A stretch of 10,011 nt of DNA from Oligoflexaceae bacterium (GCA_947474445.1 CANJJY010000151.1:1-10011), one strand, 5' to 3'. Shown: positions 1-7,304, counted from the first letter of the stretch. A program made the numbers and translations. Notes: a model not told the origin generated them from the sequence alone.

Positions 1-2
1 AG

Positions 3-104
3 ATTACACGCCAAATTGCTCCCAACGCGGTGCAATTGAACAAGTGGGGTGTTACCGATCGCTTCCAGGATGTTGTCACAAAGCATAATCGCAAACCTTT
101 ATAG
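3..104 (+). CDS. Possible 3' end of an upstream gene (partial)
   Basis: One frame is open from the left edge to a TAG at 102-104 and encodes 33 residues with a plausible protein composition, ending WGVTDRFQDVVTKHNRKPL. A second + frame also stays open to a TAA at 83-85, so openness alone is weak evidence. The chosen frame is favoured because its residues are mixed polar and hydrophobic, whereas the other gives a Cys-rich, less protein-like string. No family is recognisable from so short a tail. It lies on the same strand as the pil genes but is separated from them by about 450 nt, so it is probably not in their operon. Confidence 0.35.
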   Translation: MTRQIAPNAVQLNKWGVTDRFQDVVTKHNRKPL

Positions 105-128
105 AGAGAGGTGAGAGCGTTTGATCTT

Positions 129-147
129 AAAATTTACGGCAAATTTT
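129..147. repeat. Small AT-only inverted repeat
   Basis: AAAATTT (129-135) and AAATTTT (141-147) form a perfect 7-bp inverted repeat around the 5-nt loop ACGGC, 24 nt after the stop of the possible upstream gene. The stem has no G-C pairs and no following U tract, so it would be a poor intrinsic terminator. It could be a protein-binding site or chance in AT-rich DNA. Confidence 0.3.
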
Positions 148-198
148 CATGGCTGCTGGGAAGCCTTAACATGTTCTGCTGCCATGCTCACTTCTATG

Positions 199-217
199 TT
201 GACACATTCACTGTCAA
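199..217. promoter_or_regulatory. Candidate operator dyad TTGACA-N7-TGTCAA
   Basis: TTGACA at 199-204 and TGTCAA at 212-217 are perfect inverted half-sites separated by CATTCAC. Centre-to-centre spacing of 13 bp is compatible with a dimeric regulator, and the site lies upstream of the best promoter candidate. The left half also matches a -35 hexamer, but no good -10 lies 16-18 bp downstream. No specific regulator can be named. Confidence 0.3.
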
Positions 218-328
218 ATTATTGACCCGTTCGATGCGCAGTTTTTTAGGCCTTTTATAAATACCAGAATACGACAAGAAATTCGACAGTATGCTCATCA
301 GCATCAAAATCTTGACGCCCTGCATCCG

Positions 329-357
329 TTGACAGTCTTGATGGCGAGTGGAACAAT
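329..357 (+). promoter_or_regulatory. Candidate sigma70-type promoter for the pil operon
   Basis: A perfect -35 hexamer TTGACA (329-334) is followed after exactly 17 bp by AACAAT (352-357), a 4/6 match to TATAAT. It is the best-spaced pair in the intergenic region and points toward pilM. Transcription would start near 364, leaving a leader of about 190 nt. This is prediction from consensus only; a weaker alternative is TTGACT (382-387) with TCGTAT (405-410). Confidence 0.45.
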
Positions 358-557
358 AAACTCTAGATCCTGCTCTCTCTCTTGACTGTGTCGGTCTTCA
401 GGTTTCGTATCCTTAGCTCCACCGTCGGCAAAGCGCTCCCCTCGCGGTTCCCCTGCTTATCAGTTCTGGGCCAAATCCGGAAGATGCTACGCAGGTTCAA
501 GATCCTCTTGGCACCAGTCGCTCGCCCCGGTATCCAGGCACGAACGGTGAATCAGCC

Positions 558-1619
558 ATGAAATTTTTCGAAAAAAATCTCCTCGCCATCGACATCGGTT
601 CGTCGTCGATCAAACTCGTCGAAATGTCAGGCAAAGACGAGAAAAAGCTGCACGCCCTCGGCATCGAAATACTGCCCCGCGGGGCCATTGAAGCCGGCCT
701 TATTCGGGACCCCGAAGCCGTATTCAAGGCGATGAAGAAACTCTTGGATCGCCTCGGTTACAAACCGAACAAGCGACGCGTGGCTATCTCCATATCAGGT
801 GTTTCGACGCTGATCAAGCGAGTGGTCATGACGGTCGAGGAAGGGGCCGATCCTGATGAGGCCATATACGAAGAGGCCAAGCAGCAATTTCACCACAATC
901 TCGAGGATATGTACTTCCGGTTTCAAGAAGTGCCTTCAGCATTTCTGGAAGAAGGGCAGAAAGCCTATATTTTGGTCGCCGCCAAAATCGAAGTCGTTGA
1001 GCAGTATGTCGATCTCATGCATCGTCTCGGCTTGAAGATCGGTATTACCGATTGCGATGTGTTTTGTCTCACGAACATGTTCGACTACAACTATCCAGTC
1101 GCCGACGCTTTGACTATCGCCGTCAACGTCGGAGCGTCCGCCACCCAAGTGGTCTTCATGTACAATGGCGAATTTCTTTTTGCCCGAGAATTCTTTCTCG
1201 GCGGCAACGAGATGAGCCAAAAGATTGCCGATACCCTGCGGGTGGATTTTGACAACGCCGAGGCTCTAAAAATCTCGGCCTCGATGGGTGATCAAGCCAT
1301 CGCCGAACGCGTGCGCCCGGCCATGCATGAACTTAACGAGCAAATCGCTGTCGAGATCAACACGACCCTGACTTTCTTTCAGAGCGAAGAGATGAACGGT
1401 CGCTTTGAAAAGGTCGATCATGTTTTCCTCTGCGGTGGTGCAGCCGGAACGCTCGATCTGAGCACCGCGATCTCGACGATTCTCAAAGCTCCAGTACAGG
1501 TCATCAATCCCTTCCAAAGAATCGACCTCACGCCTTCTGGAGTCGATATGGATTACGTTTTATCCCAAGGATCGCTGTTTGGCATTGGCGTGGGATTAGG
1601 CATTAGAGAAATGGTTTAA
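558..1619 (+). CDS. pilM: PilM, actin-like cytoplasmic T4P assembly protein
   Basis: 353 aa, the usual PilM length. The N-terminus MKFFEKNLLAIDIGSSSIKL holds the family start and the phosphate-1 nucleotide-binding motif (residues 10-23). The rest follows PilM order: FDYNYP near 175-180, phosphate-2-like VNVGASATQVVF (189-200), FLGGNEMSQKIADTL (213-227), the adenosine-type motif FLCGGAAGTL (290-299), APVQVINPFQRI (311-322) and a C-terminal FGIGVGLGIR (341-350). PilM is an ATP-binding FtsA/actin-fold protein that sits on the cytoplasmic face of the inner membrane and binds the PilN tail. The ATG is chosen for its family-typical start and a GGTGA ribosome site at 546-550, 7 nt upstream. It is the first gene of the operon. 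No missing motif was noticed. Confidence 0.96.
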   Translation: MKFFEKNLLAIDIGSSSIKLVEMSGKDEKKLHALGIEILPRGAIEAGLIRDPEAVFKAMKKLLDRLGYKPNKRRVAISISGVSTLIKRVVMTVEEGADPDEAIYEEAKQQFHHNLEDMYFRFQEVPSAFLEEGQKAYILVAAKIEVVEQYVDLMHRLGLKIGITDCDVFCLTNMFDYNYPVADALTIAVNVGASATQVVFMYNGEFLFAREFFLGGNEMSQKIADTLRVDFDNAEALKISASMGDQAIAERVRPAMHELNEQIAVEINTTLTFFQSEEMNGRFEKVDHVFLCGGAAGTLDLSTAISTILKAPVQVINPFQRIDLTPSGVDMDYVLSQGSLFGIGVGLGIREMV

Positions 1620-1641
1620 GACCTGAAGAGGAAACGCTGCC

Positions 1642-2490
1642 GTGATTACGATCAACCTGACGCCGATCGAAGAACTCGAGAACCCCTACTGGTGGATCCC
1701 GGATGCAGCTGCGTTTGCTGGTGTCGTGACGATATGTCTCGGTGCAATTCTCCTCTATGTCCACCTCGTTCAGGGTGAGATCGATGCTAGCCTAGCGGAA
1801 AAGGCTCGGCTGATCGAGGAAACCAATGCGCTGAATCCCGAAGTGGAAAAATTCAATGGTTTAAACACTAAAATCGCTGCACTTGATTCCAAAAAGAACG
1901 CGCTGACGCGCATTACCGAGTCCAAACTCGTCCGCTATCTGCCGATCATTCTGCTGGAAAACATTCAAAATCTCAAACCTGAAGGCGTCTGGCTCAATTC
2001 TCTCACCTTTGTCGATAAGAAGCCTGAGGGCGGAGACCCAGGGGGAGCACCCGTTCAAGTACCTCCACCGAATGGTGCGGCGGTTCCTCCTGATGGAGCC
2101 CCCGCGGCGACTGGCAACAAGGATGCCAACCTCTTCAGCGATCATCGCTCGAAGGATTATCCCATCACGATCGAAATCATTGGCTCAGCTCTCAACAATA
2201 TCGCGATCGCCGAGTTCATGATGGCACTGAAAGCCACTCAGAACCAAAGCTTTGAAAAGAGCGATCTGCGAACCCAGCTGTTCTTCAGCGACGTTGGCAT
2301 TTCTTTTTCTCAAATCGTCACGGCCGAGGCGGCTGGCAAAGACGAAAAGATCAAGGTCAGGCCGAATACGGTCAGTTTCAAGCTGCTGCTGAGCTTTCGC
2401 GAACGCGATGGAACCTCCGGCGAAAATAATTCGAATTTCTCCCAATTCATTGAAAAGTTCAAACGTGATGGGCAAGCCACCATGTATTGA
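1642..2490 (+). CDS. pilN: PilN, inner-membrane T4P alignment subcomplex protein
   Basis: Starts at GTG, supported by AGAGGA (1627-1632) 9 nt upstream and by the family N-terminus MITINLTP; INLTP (residues 4-8) corresponds to the conserved INLLP-type PilM-binding tail. One membrane segment lies at about 21-43 (AAAFAGVVTICLGAILLYV), followed by a periplasmic coiled coil (about 45-90), then a ferredoxin-like PilN domain beginning ITESKLVRYLPIILLENIQN and including PEGVWLNSLTFVD (113-125). The protein is 282 aa, longer than the roughly 180-210 aa common in PilN. The excess comes from a Gly/Pro-rich insertion at about 128-162 and a hydrophilic C-terminal extension. It follows pilM by 22 nt and is expected to form a heterodimer with PilO. 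Confidence 0.93.
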   Translation: MITINLTPIEELENPYWWIPDAAAFAGVVTICLGAILLYVHLVQGEIDASLAEKARLIEETNALNPEVEKFNGLNTKIAALDSKKNALTRITESKLVRYLPIILLENIQNLKPEGVWLNSLTFVDKKPEGGDPGGAPVQVPPPNGAAVPPDGAPAATGNKDANLFSDHRSKDYPITIEIIGSALNNIAIAEFMMALKATQNQSFEKSDLRTQLFFSDVGISFSQIVTAEAAGKDEKIKVRPNTVSFKLLLSFRERDGTSGENNSNFSQFIEKFKRDGQATMY

Positions 2491-2498
2491 GGGTAAAG

Positions 2499-3098
2499 AT
2501 GGAACTCGAAGACATCGTCGATAAATACAGATCCGCAAAGTTGCAGGTACGAGCCCTGCTTTTGGTGTTTGTGGGCGTTTTGCCAGCCCTCTATGTCTGG
2601 ACCAGCCAAGCGGAAACGCTCGATGGGCTGAAGCTTCAGGCTGAAGGAGAAGTCGCAGAGGAACGCGGCAAGTTTGAAGGAGCTCGGCAGAAAGTTGCGG
2701 AATTGCCGGTTCTCTTAGCCAAGCTGAGTGAAATTGAAGATGAACTGACCAAAGCCAAACAGATCTTGCCCGACAAAATCGAGATCGACAGCATACTCGC
2801 CTCTCTCGGCAATTTGGAAAAGGAACTCGACGTCAAGCTCGTCAAATTCACTCCTGGGCAAGAAGTGCAGCCCAATCCACAGCTAGAATATAAAGAGATC
2901 GCGATCGACCTCGATCTCCGAGCATCGTTTCCGCAGACGATGCGCTACCTCGATAGGCTGGTGCATATGCCCAACTTGACCCACATCCGGAATATACAAT
3001 TCAGCCAGCCTTTGAGCGGTGGTGGGAATGAAGCGGAAGGGGCCGAACCAGTCCTCCTTGATAGTCGGGCGAAATTGATCTTATTCAGGGGTATTTGA
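2499..3098 (+). CDS. pilO: PilO, inner-membrane T4P alignment subcomplex protein
   Basis: 199 aa from ATG 2499, preceded by GAGG (2489-2492) at 6-nt spacing; an in-frame TTG at 2487 overlaps the pilN stop but would place this ribosome site inside the gene. The order is a short cytoplasmic tail, a membrane helix at about 16-35 (LQVRALLLVFVGVLPALYVW), a periplasmic coiled coil (about 38-88), then the PilO domain with ILPDKIEIDSILASLGNL (89-106), VKFTPGQE (115-122), YKEIAIDLDLRASF (131-144) and MRYLDRLVHMPNLTHI (148-163). These match the conserved PilO pattern. PilO pairs with PilN and binds PilP in the periplasm, linking the motor platform to the secretin. It begins 8 nt after pilN and stops 1 nt before pilP. 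Confidence 0.93.
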   Translation: MELEDIVDKYRSAKLQVRALLLVFVGVLPALYVWTSQAETLDGLKLQAEGEVAEERGKFEGARQKVAELPVLLAKLSEIEDELTKAKQILPDKIEIDSILASLGNLEKELDVKLVKFTPGQEVQPNPQLEYKEIAIDLDLRASFPQTMRYLDRLVHMPNLTHIRNIQFSQPLSGGGNEAEGAEPVLLDSRAKLILFRGI

Positions 3099-3099
3099 C

Positions 3100-4011
3100 A
3101 TGAGGTTTTGGGTATTCATCAGCTTTTTATCGCTTCTGTTTGCAGGCGCATCCCTGCATGCCGAAGCGAAGAAGGGTGACGCGAAACCTAAAGTCGATAG
3201 GACTGACCTCAATCAAGTCGACGTCGAGCAAGTCGACGAAGAATGGGACAGTAACCCTAAGCAAGCCGATGGGGAGATCAAGCGATCGATCCGCTTGAAA
3301 GAAATCATGGAACCCAGCACAGAATATAACTATGCATCCTTTGGACGCCCAGATCCCTTTCTCGCGCCCGACTTCGGATCGACTGCTCCCAACGTCGCGG
3401 CTTCGAATGCGGACCAAGTCCAAAGCGCTGCTCCGACTGGCAAAGACATTCTCATCACCTCGCCGCTCCAGGCCTATCCTCTCAATTCATTGAGCGTCAA
3501 AGGCGTTTGGCAGCTTGCCGGTGGTGAGGTTCGAGCTATGGTCGCAACGCCTAAGGGCGAAGGCGTGATCGTCAAAGAAGGTGATCCCATATCCTCCGGC
3601 AAGGTTCTCAATATCAGTCGTGAGAAGTTAACCGTTCGCCTCTATCGGCTGCGAGAAGACGGCGTCCGCGAATACCAAGACTCTGTCTTGACTATCGGTG
3701 GTCCCAGCGACAAGGGTCCGAAAGGGACGATCAAACTCGAACCCGGTAAAGATCCTATGTTCCCTACGGCAGCAGGAGAAGGGCCGGTCGGACTTCCTCT
3801 GGGAGCCCCGCCGGCTAAAGCGGAGGAAGCGGCCGATAAGAAAGCGGTTGCGGCGCCTGTCGCCAACGATCAAGCCAAAAAGCCGGCTGCGGCACCGAAT
3901 GATGCCGTTCAGGCGCCAGCTGCTCCCGCGGGAGCTGTGATCCCTGCCGTGGCGCAACCTGTTAACCCTCCGGTACCTGCGGCCCGAAGCCCACGGCCCG
4001 GAGCCAACTAG
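3100..4011 (+). CDS. pilP: PilP, periplasmic linker to the PilQ secretin, lacking the lipobox
   Basis: 303 aa with AGGGG (3087-3091) 8 nt before ATG. Residues 1-23 form a Sec signal peptide (FWVFISFLSLLFAGAS core, likely cleavage after A21 or A23). PilP hallmarks follow: YNYASFGRPDPFLAP (76-90) and the beta domain containing SPLQAYPLNSLSVKGVWQ (121-138), EGVIVKEGDPIS (154-165) and KVLNISREKLTVRL (168-181). Known PilP proteins (Neisseria, Pseudomonas) are inner-membrane lipoproteins of about 170-180 aa; this one has no cysteine anywhere, so it cannot be lipidated and is probably soluble in the periplasm. A Pro/Ala/Lys-rich tail of about 100 residues (202-303) is added after the beta domain. 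PilP normally bridges PilN/PilO and the N0 domain of PilQ. Confidence 0.9.
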   Translation: MRFWVFISFLSLLFAGASLHAEAKKGDAKPKVDRTDLNQVDVEQVDEEWDSNPKQADGEIKRSIRLKEIMEPSTEYNYASFGRPDPFLAPDFGSTAPNVAASNADQVQSAAPTGKDILITSPLQAYPLNSLSVKGVWQLAGGEVRAMVATPKGEGVIVKEGDPISSGKVLNISREKLTVRLYRLREDGVREYQDSVLTIGGPSDKGPKGTIKLEPGKDPMFPTAAGEGPVGLPLGAPPAKAEEAADKKAVAAPVANDQAKKPAAAPNDAVQAPAAPAGAVIPAVAQPVNPPVPAARSPRPGAN

Positions 4012-4060
4012 AGACTTACATATGCTTAGTTCAGCACCGCGCTATCGCTGAGAGGTTTCT

Positions 4061-7000
4061 ATGAAGATGAAAAAGAATATCAAAATCCTAAGCACGGCCC
4101 TGGCTCTTTCGAGTTGGTGGTCAGCCTGTAAAACGGCTGAAGACCCCCAGCCTGCCGCAGCTGAGGCAACTGCTTCTGCCGCCAATGCAGACGAAGAAGA
4201 TCTCGGCAGTGAGGATGCAGCGATCGCAGCGGCCGATTCCAATATGGTTGAAAATAGCGATAGCGTGAATTTTGCTGGCGATACAGGCAGCGATAGCACA
4301 GCGGAAAATTTCACAGCGACATCGGCCAACGCTGATGACGGCAATCTTTTTGCGGAAGAATTGGCCGCAGAAAGCAAAGCTGAGGCTAAGAAACAGCCGG
4401 CAGTGAGTACGTCTAATCAAGAGGTCAATCCGACGACAATCCCTGAAACCGCGCTGCCGCCGCTCAATCCAGTCGAACAGGCACCGGCTCTCAATGCAGC
4501 TGACGCGCGCGCTCCTTCCATTGCCGCCGATGCCGCAGCTGCTGAAGTTGCCGCATCGGGAGCGCCCGAAAATTTAACTAACAACGTAGCTCCAGTCGGC
4601 ATCGGCTCGGAGATGATTCCGCCTTCGCTCAGCGACGGTGGTCAAGCCGCGGCACCGGTTCCGACCCCTCCCCTCAGCTCAACTCCTGCCGTTGCGCCGG
4701 CTGCAAAGGCGCCATCGCCCGCAGCGCAAGACCTCGATGCGACTTTGAGCCTTCTCTCATGGGTGGGTTACCGGATCAACGAAACGGGTCGCGAGCTCAA
4801 GGTTGAACTCACGACCCAGGGTGGTCCCGAATTTGAGGTGTTTGAAGAGACCAACCGAGCGCAGCAGCTGGAGTTGGTGGTGCGCTTTTATCAGACCAAA
4901 TTGCGGCGCAAATTGCGATGGTCAATCGATTCGAGCGAATTTCGCTCGCCAGTCGCTTACATTCGCATGCGTGAGTTTCATGATAAAGGCATCGTCGATG
5001 TGGTCCTGACGCATCGCGATCGCGTCTTGCCGCGATTCTATACGGCGCCCGGCAAAATGCTTTTTGCTTATCCGATCCCGGAACGCTACTTCGACAAATC
5101 AAAGGCTGTCTCACGACGCGTACGAGATAAGGCAGAAAGTCTGGTGGCCAGCGATAGTCTTCCTCTTTTCAAACAGGTGGAAAAGGACGCCAGCATCAGG
5201 CACGTTGGCTATCAACGGCCGGATATTTTTACCAAGGAAATTGAACAAGCCCGGCCAATCCGCGAGTTCATGCGCGAACAAGCCCGCGACAAGATCGATC
5301 CCTTCGGCCTGCCAACCAGCTTTGATAGACAAAATACCCCTGCAAAGACGAGTCCTCGCACCGGCTGGCGTTGGACAGAAGCCTCTTTGATGGCCGTCGC
5401 GCAGGATGATCTCGAACCAGAAGAAGTGACTACGCCTGAAGATGAGGAGGTAAACAATGCGAGTGCAAGCAACGCCGAAAACGCGAGTAGCAATCAAGCG
5501 GCTGAAGCCAATTCCGCGAACAGCGGTCAAGGTGGTGAGGGTGACCAAGCCATCCCGGTGGAAACCGTTACAGAAGAGCCCGATACGGAAGGTCTTGAAG
5601 ACGCAGGTTCTCTTTCGGAAACTAACACAGCGATCGAGTCCTCAAACGCCGTACCGCAAGACAATGCTGCTACAAATTCTGCGACCAATGCTGCCGGAGC
5701 AAACGCCAACGCGGCCGCTGCCGCCGAGCCGCCTCAGAAGAATTCAGCTTCAGGTGCGAATGCGGACTCCCGTTCTCCTGCTCCCCCTCAGAACTTCAAT
5801 GCCGAACAGCCTGCAGCTGAGCAAGCTCCACTCGCGGCTGAACCAACTCCGGCGGACGTCATGGGGCAAGCCAACGCCGGACCCGCTCCCGCCCAATACA
5901 ACGGCAAGCCGGTCTTCATGGAGTTTTACGAAGCACCATTGAGCCTCGTGCTCAAAAGCTTTTCGGACGAAACCGGCAACAACTTCGTCTTTCCCTCGTC
6001 CATCGGCCAGACACCTGTGTCCGTCCACTTCAAAGGCGTTCCTTGGGATGAGGCTCTCAAGGCCATCCTTGAAACCCACGAATTGGGACTCGTGCGCATC
6101 GGACAGAACGTCGTGAGAGTCGATAAGATAGATAATCTCACCACCTATATGAGTGCACTCGAGAAAGCGAAAGAGCATGAAACGCGGCGGCTGCCGACCA
6201 AAGTTCTGATCTTTCGCCTCAATAACGCTGTGGCGAAAGACGTCAATGCCCGCGTTCAGTTTCTCCTCGCCCGCGATATAGAAATCGATCCTCGAATCAA
6301 GTCCTCCGATGACGAGCGTACCAATGCCGTCGTGATCGAGGCCCCCGCTCATGTTTTAGCTAAGGCCAAGAGCATCATCGAACGCCTGGACCTGGAAACG
6401 CCGCAGGTAGAAATCGCCGCCCGTATCGTCGAAGTCAAAAAGTCTCAAAATAATTTTCTTGGATTCTCGTGGGGCAATAACTTCAATTTTGATCCCGGCC
6501 GAGCCTTAGGTTTTGGAACTCTCAATTTCCCTAACTCACTTGGTTCTAACTTTGCTGTCGATCCCGGTGTCAATGGTACATCTGCCGCTGGAGTCGGACG
6601 CTTTCGCTTCGGTAGCCTCAATAAATTCGTCGATCTCGATCTTCTGCTCAAGATGGAAGAGCAAAAAGGGACGACCAACGTCCTGCAGAGCAATCGAGTC
6701 TTGGTCCTCGATGGAAGAAAAGCCAACATCATCGCTGGAACGTCCAAATTCTTTCGCGCCGCAGGAGCAGTCAACGTACCGGCTGGTGGCGCTGGCGGTG
6801 GTGCGGTGGTGCAGGATGGCTTGCGCGAAGTTAAGTTCAATCTCGAACTCGCCGTGACGCCGCAGGTTACGGCGATGGGTGCCGTGATTATGGACATCAA
6901 AATCCAGAGCGATACTCCGGGAACTCCAGGTGGTGATTCAGTCGCTGATAAGAGCACGCGGGAAATCAATACGCAGATGGTTCGCAACAGCGGTGATACG

Positions 7001-7285
7001 GGCGTAATCGGTGGCATCTACGATACTTCTCACGTGACGTCCTATACGGGGATTCCTCTTCTCTCGGACATCCCTATCATCGGCGCACTCTTTCGTTCGA
7101 GCAAAGTGAGCGATAGCCAAACAGAACTCCTGATCATGGTGACCCCTAATATCATTTCGGGTCTCAGCAAAGAGGCTGCTCTGGCGGATGAGGCTGAGGC
7201 TGGGGCGAGAAATCGTCAGGCCTTGAATCGGAGTCGCGTAACTGCTCCAGTTTTACAACAGAAAAAGGGCACAGCCGTCTTTTGA
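4061..7285 (+). CDS. pilQ: PilQ secretin, oversized and probably a lipoprotein
   Basis: 1074 aa, compared with about 700-900 for most PilQ. ATG 4061 has AGAGG (4051-4055) 5 nt upstream. Residues 1-23 form a short signal peptide ending WWSAC; C23 is the only cysteine in the protein and residue 24 is Lys, which under the E. coli +2 rule would favour the outer membrane. Order: Ala/Glu/Asn/Pro-rich linker (24-223); one AMIN-like domain, which usually binds peptidoglycan (224-340); an unassigned but structured-looking segment (341-448); an acidic then Ala/Asn/Pro-rich linker (449-617); secretin N0/STN domain (618-690, FMEFYEAPLSLVLKSFSDET); N1 domain (about 713-775, RTNAVVIEAPA); and the secretin beta-barrel (about 780-1035) with GIPLLSDIPIIGALFRSS (997-1014) and ELLIMVTPNII (1022-1032). 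A tail of about 40 residues follows. It would form the outer-membrane pore for the pilus fibre. Confidence 0.95.
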   Translation: MKMKKNIKILSTALALSSWWSACKTAEDPQPAAAEATASAANADEEDLGSEDAAIAAADSNMVENSDSVNFAGDTGSDSTAENFTATSANADDGNLFAEELAAESKAEAKKQPAVSTSNQEVNPTTIPETALPPLNPVEQAPALNAADARAPSIAADAAAAEVAASGAPENLTNNVAPVGIGSEMIPPSLSDGGQAAAPVPTPPLSSTPAVAPAAKAPSPAAQDLDATLSLLSWVGYRINETGRELKVELTTQGGPEFEVFEETNRAQQLELVVRFYQTKLRRKLRWSIDSSEFRSPVAYIRMREFHDKGIVDVVLTHRDRVLPRFYTAPGKMLFAYPIPERYFDKSKAVSRRVRDKAESLVASDSLPLFKQVEKDASIRHVGYQRPDIFTKEIEQARPIREFMREQARDKIDPFGLPTSFDRQNTPAKTSPRTGWRWTEASLMAVAQDDLEPEEVTTPEDEEVNNASASNAENASSNQAAEANSANSGQGGEGDQAIPVETVTEEPDTEGLEDAGSLSETNTAIESSNAVPQDNAATNSATNAAGANANAAAAAEPPQKNSASGANADSRSPAPPQNFNAEQPAAEQAPLAAEPTPADVMGQANAGPAPAQYNGKPVFMEFYEAPLSLVLKSFSDETGNNFVFPSSIGQTPVSVHFKGVPWDEALKAILETHELGLVRIGQNVVRVDKIDNLTTYMSALEKAKEHETRRLPTKVLIFRLNNAVAKDVNARVQFLLARDIEIDPRIKSSDDERTNAVVIEAPAHVLAKAKSIIERLDLETPQVEIAARIVEVKKSQNNFLGFSWGNNFNFDPGRALGFGTLNFPNSLGSNFAVDPGVNGTSAAGVGRFRFGSLNKFVDLDLLLKMEEQKGTTNVLQSNRVLVLDGRKANIIAGTSKFFRAAGAVNVPAGGAGGGAVVQDGLREVKFNLELAVTPQVTAMGAVIMDIKIQSDTPGTPGGDSVADKSTREINTQMVRNSGDTGVIGGIYDTSHVTSYTGIPLLSDIPIIGALFRSSKVSDSQTELLIMVTPNIISGLSKEAALADEAEAGARNRQALNRSRVTAPVLQQKKGTAVF

Positions 7286-7296
7286 GATGGTCTGGC

Positions 7297-7304
7297 TAAG
7301 GAGG
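7297..7304 (+). promoter_or_regulatory. Strong Shine-Dalgarno for the post-pilQ lipoprotein
   Basis: TAAGGAGG is a full match to the anti-Shine-Dalgarno complement and lies 5 nt before ATG 7310. It is the strongest ribosome site in the pil cluster, fixing the start and suggesting that this small protein is translated well relative to its neighbours. Confidence 0.75.

Larger units (their letters stand above)
105..557. other. Intergenic region and leader upstream of pilM
   Basis: No ORF with coding character is present on either strand. The left half is AT-rich, the right half more GC-rich. It contains a small AT-only hairpin (129-147), a TTGACA/TGTCAA dyad (199-217), five forward TTGAC motifs (199, 222, 312, 329, 382), a candidate promoter (329-357), a 7-mer direct repeat AGATCCT (365-371 and 500-506) and a small CAAGA-TCC-TCTTG hairpin (498-510). 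If the promoter at 329-357 is used, the pilM leader is nearly 200 nt long, enough for post-transcriptional control, but no known riboswitch could be recognised. Confidence 0.6.

Noticed and set aside
171..260. 29-codon ORF in the intergenic region
   Set aside because: No ribosome site, unusual composition and it overlaps the putative operator dyad; no support for coding.
427..435. GGCAAAGCG, reminiscent of a GEMM (c-di-GMP) riboswitch
   Set aside because: The remaining conserved GEMM sequence and stems are not visible around it.
508..523. Sigma54-like -24 element TTGGCAC before pilM
   Set aside because: The GG-to-GC spacing is wrong and no TTGC-type -12 element follows.
2487..2498. Upstream TTG start for pilO
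   Set aside because: Would put the GAGG ribosome site inside the gene; ATG 2499 has that site at proper spacing.
5111..5548. 145-aa minus-strand ORF in pilQ
   Set aside because: Antisense shadow without a ribosome site or domain signature.
5457..5942. 161-aa + strand ORF inside pilQ
   Set aside because: It is an alternate-frame shadow of the Ala/Asn/Pro-rich linker; its Arg/Pro/Leu/Thr-rich text has no domain features and lies wholly inside a certain secretin gene.
5750..6352. 200-aa minus-strand ORF over the PilQ N0/N1 region
   Set aside because: Antisense to strongly conserved secretin domains, with no recognisable motif of its own.
6445..7017. 190-aa minus-strand ORF over the PilQ barrel
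   Set aside because: Antisense shadow rich in Pro, Ser, Arg and Leu; the + strand reading is an unmistakable secretin.
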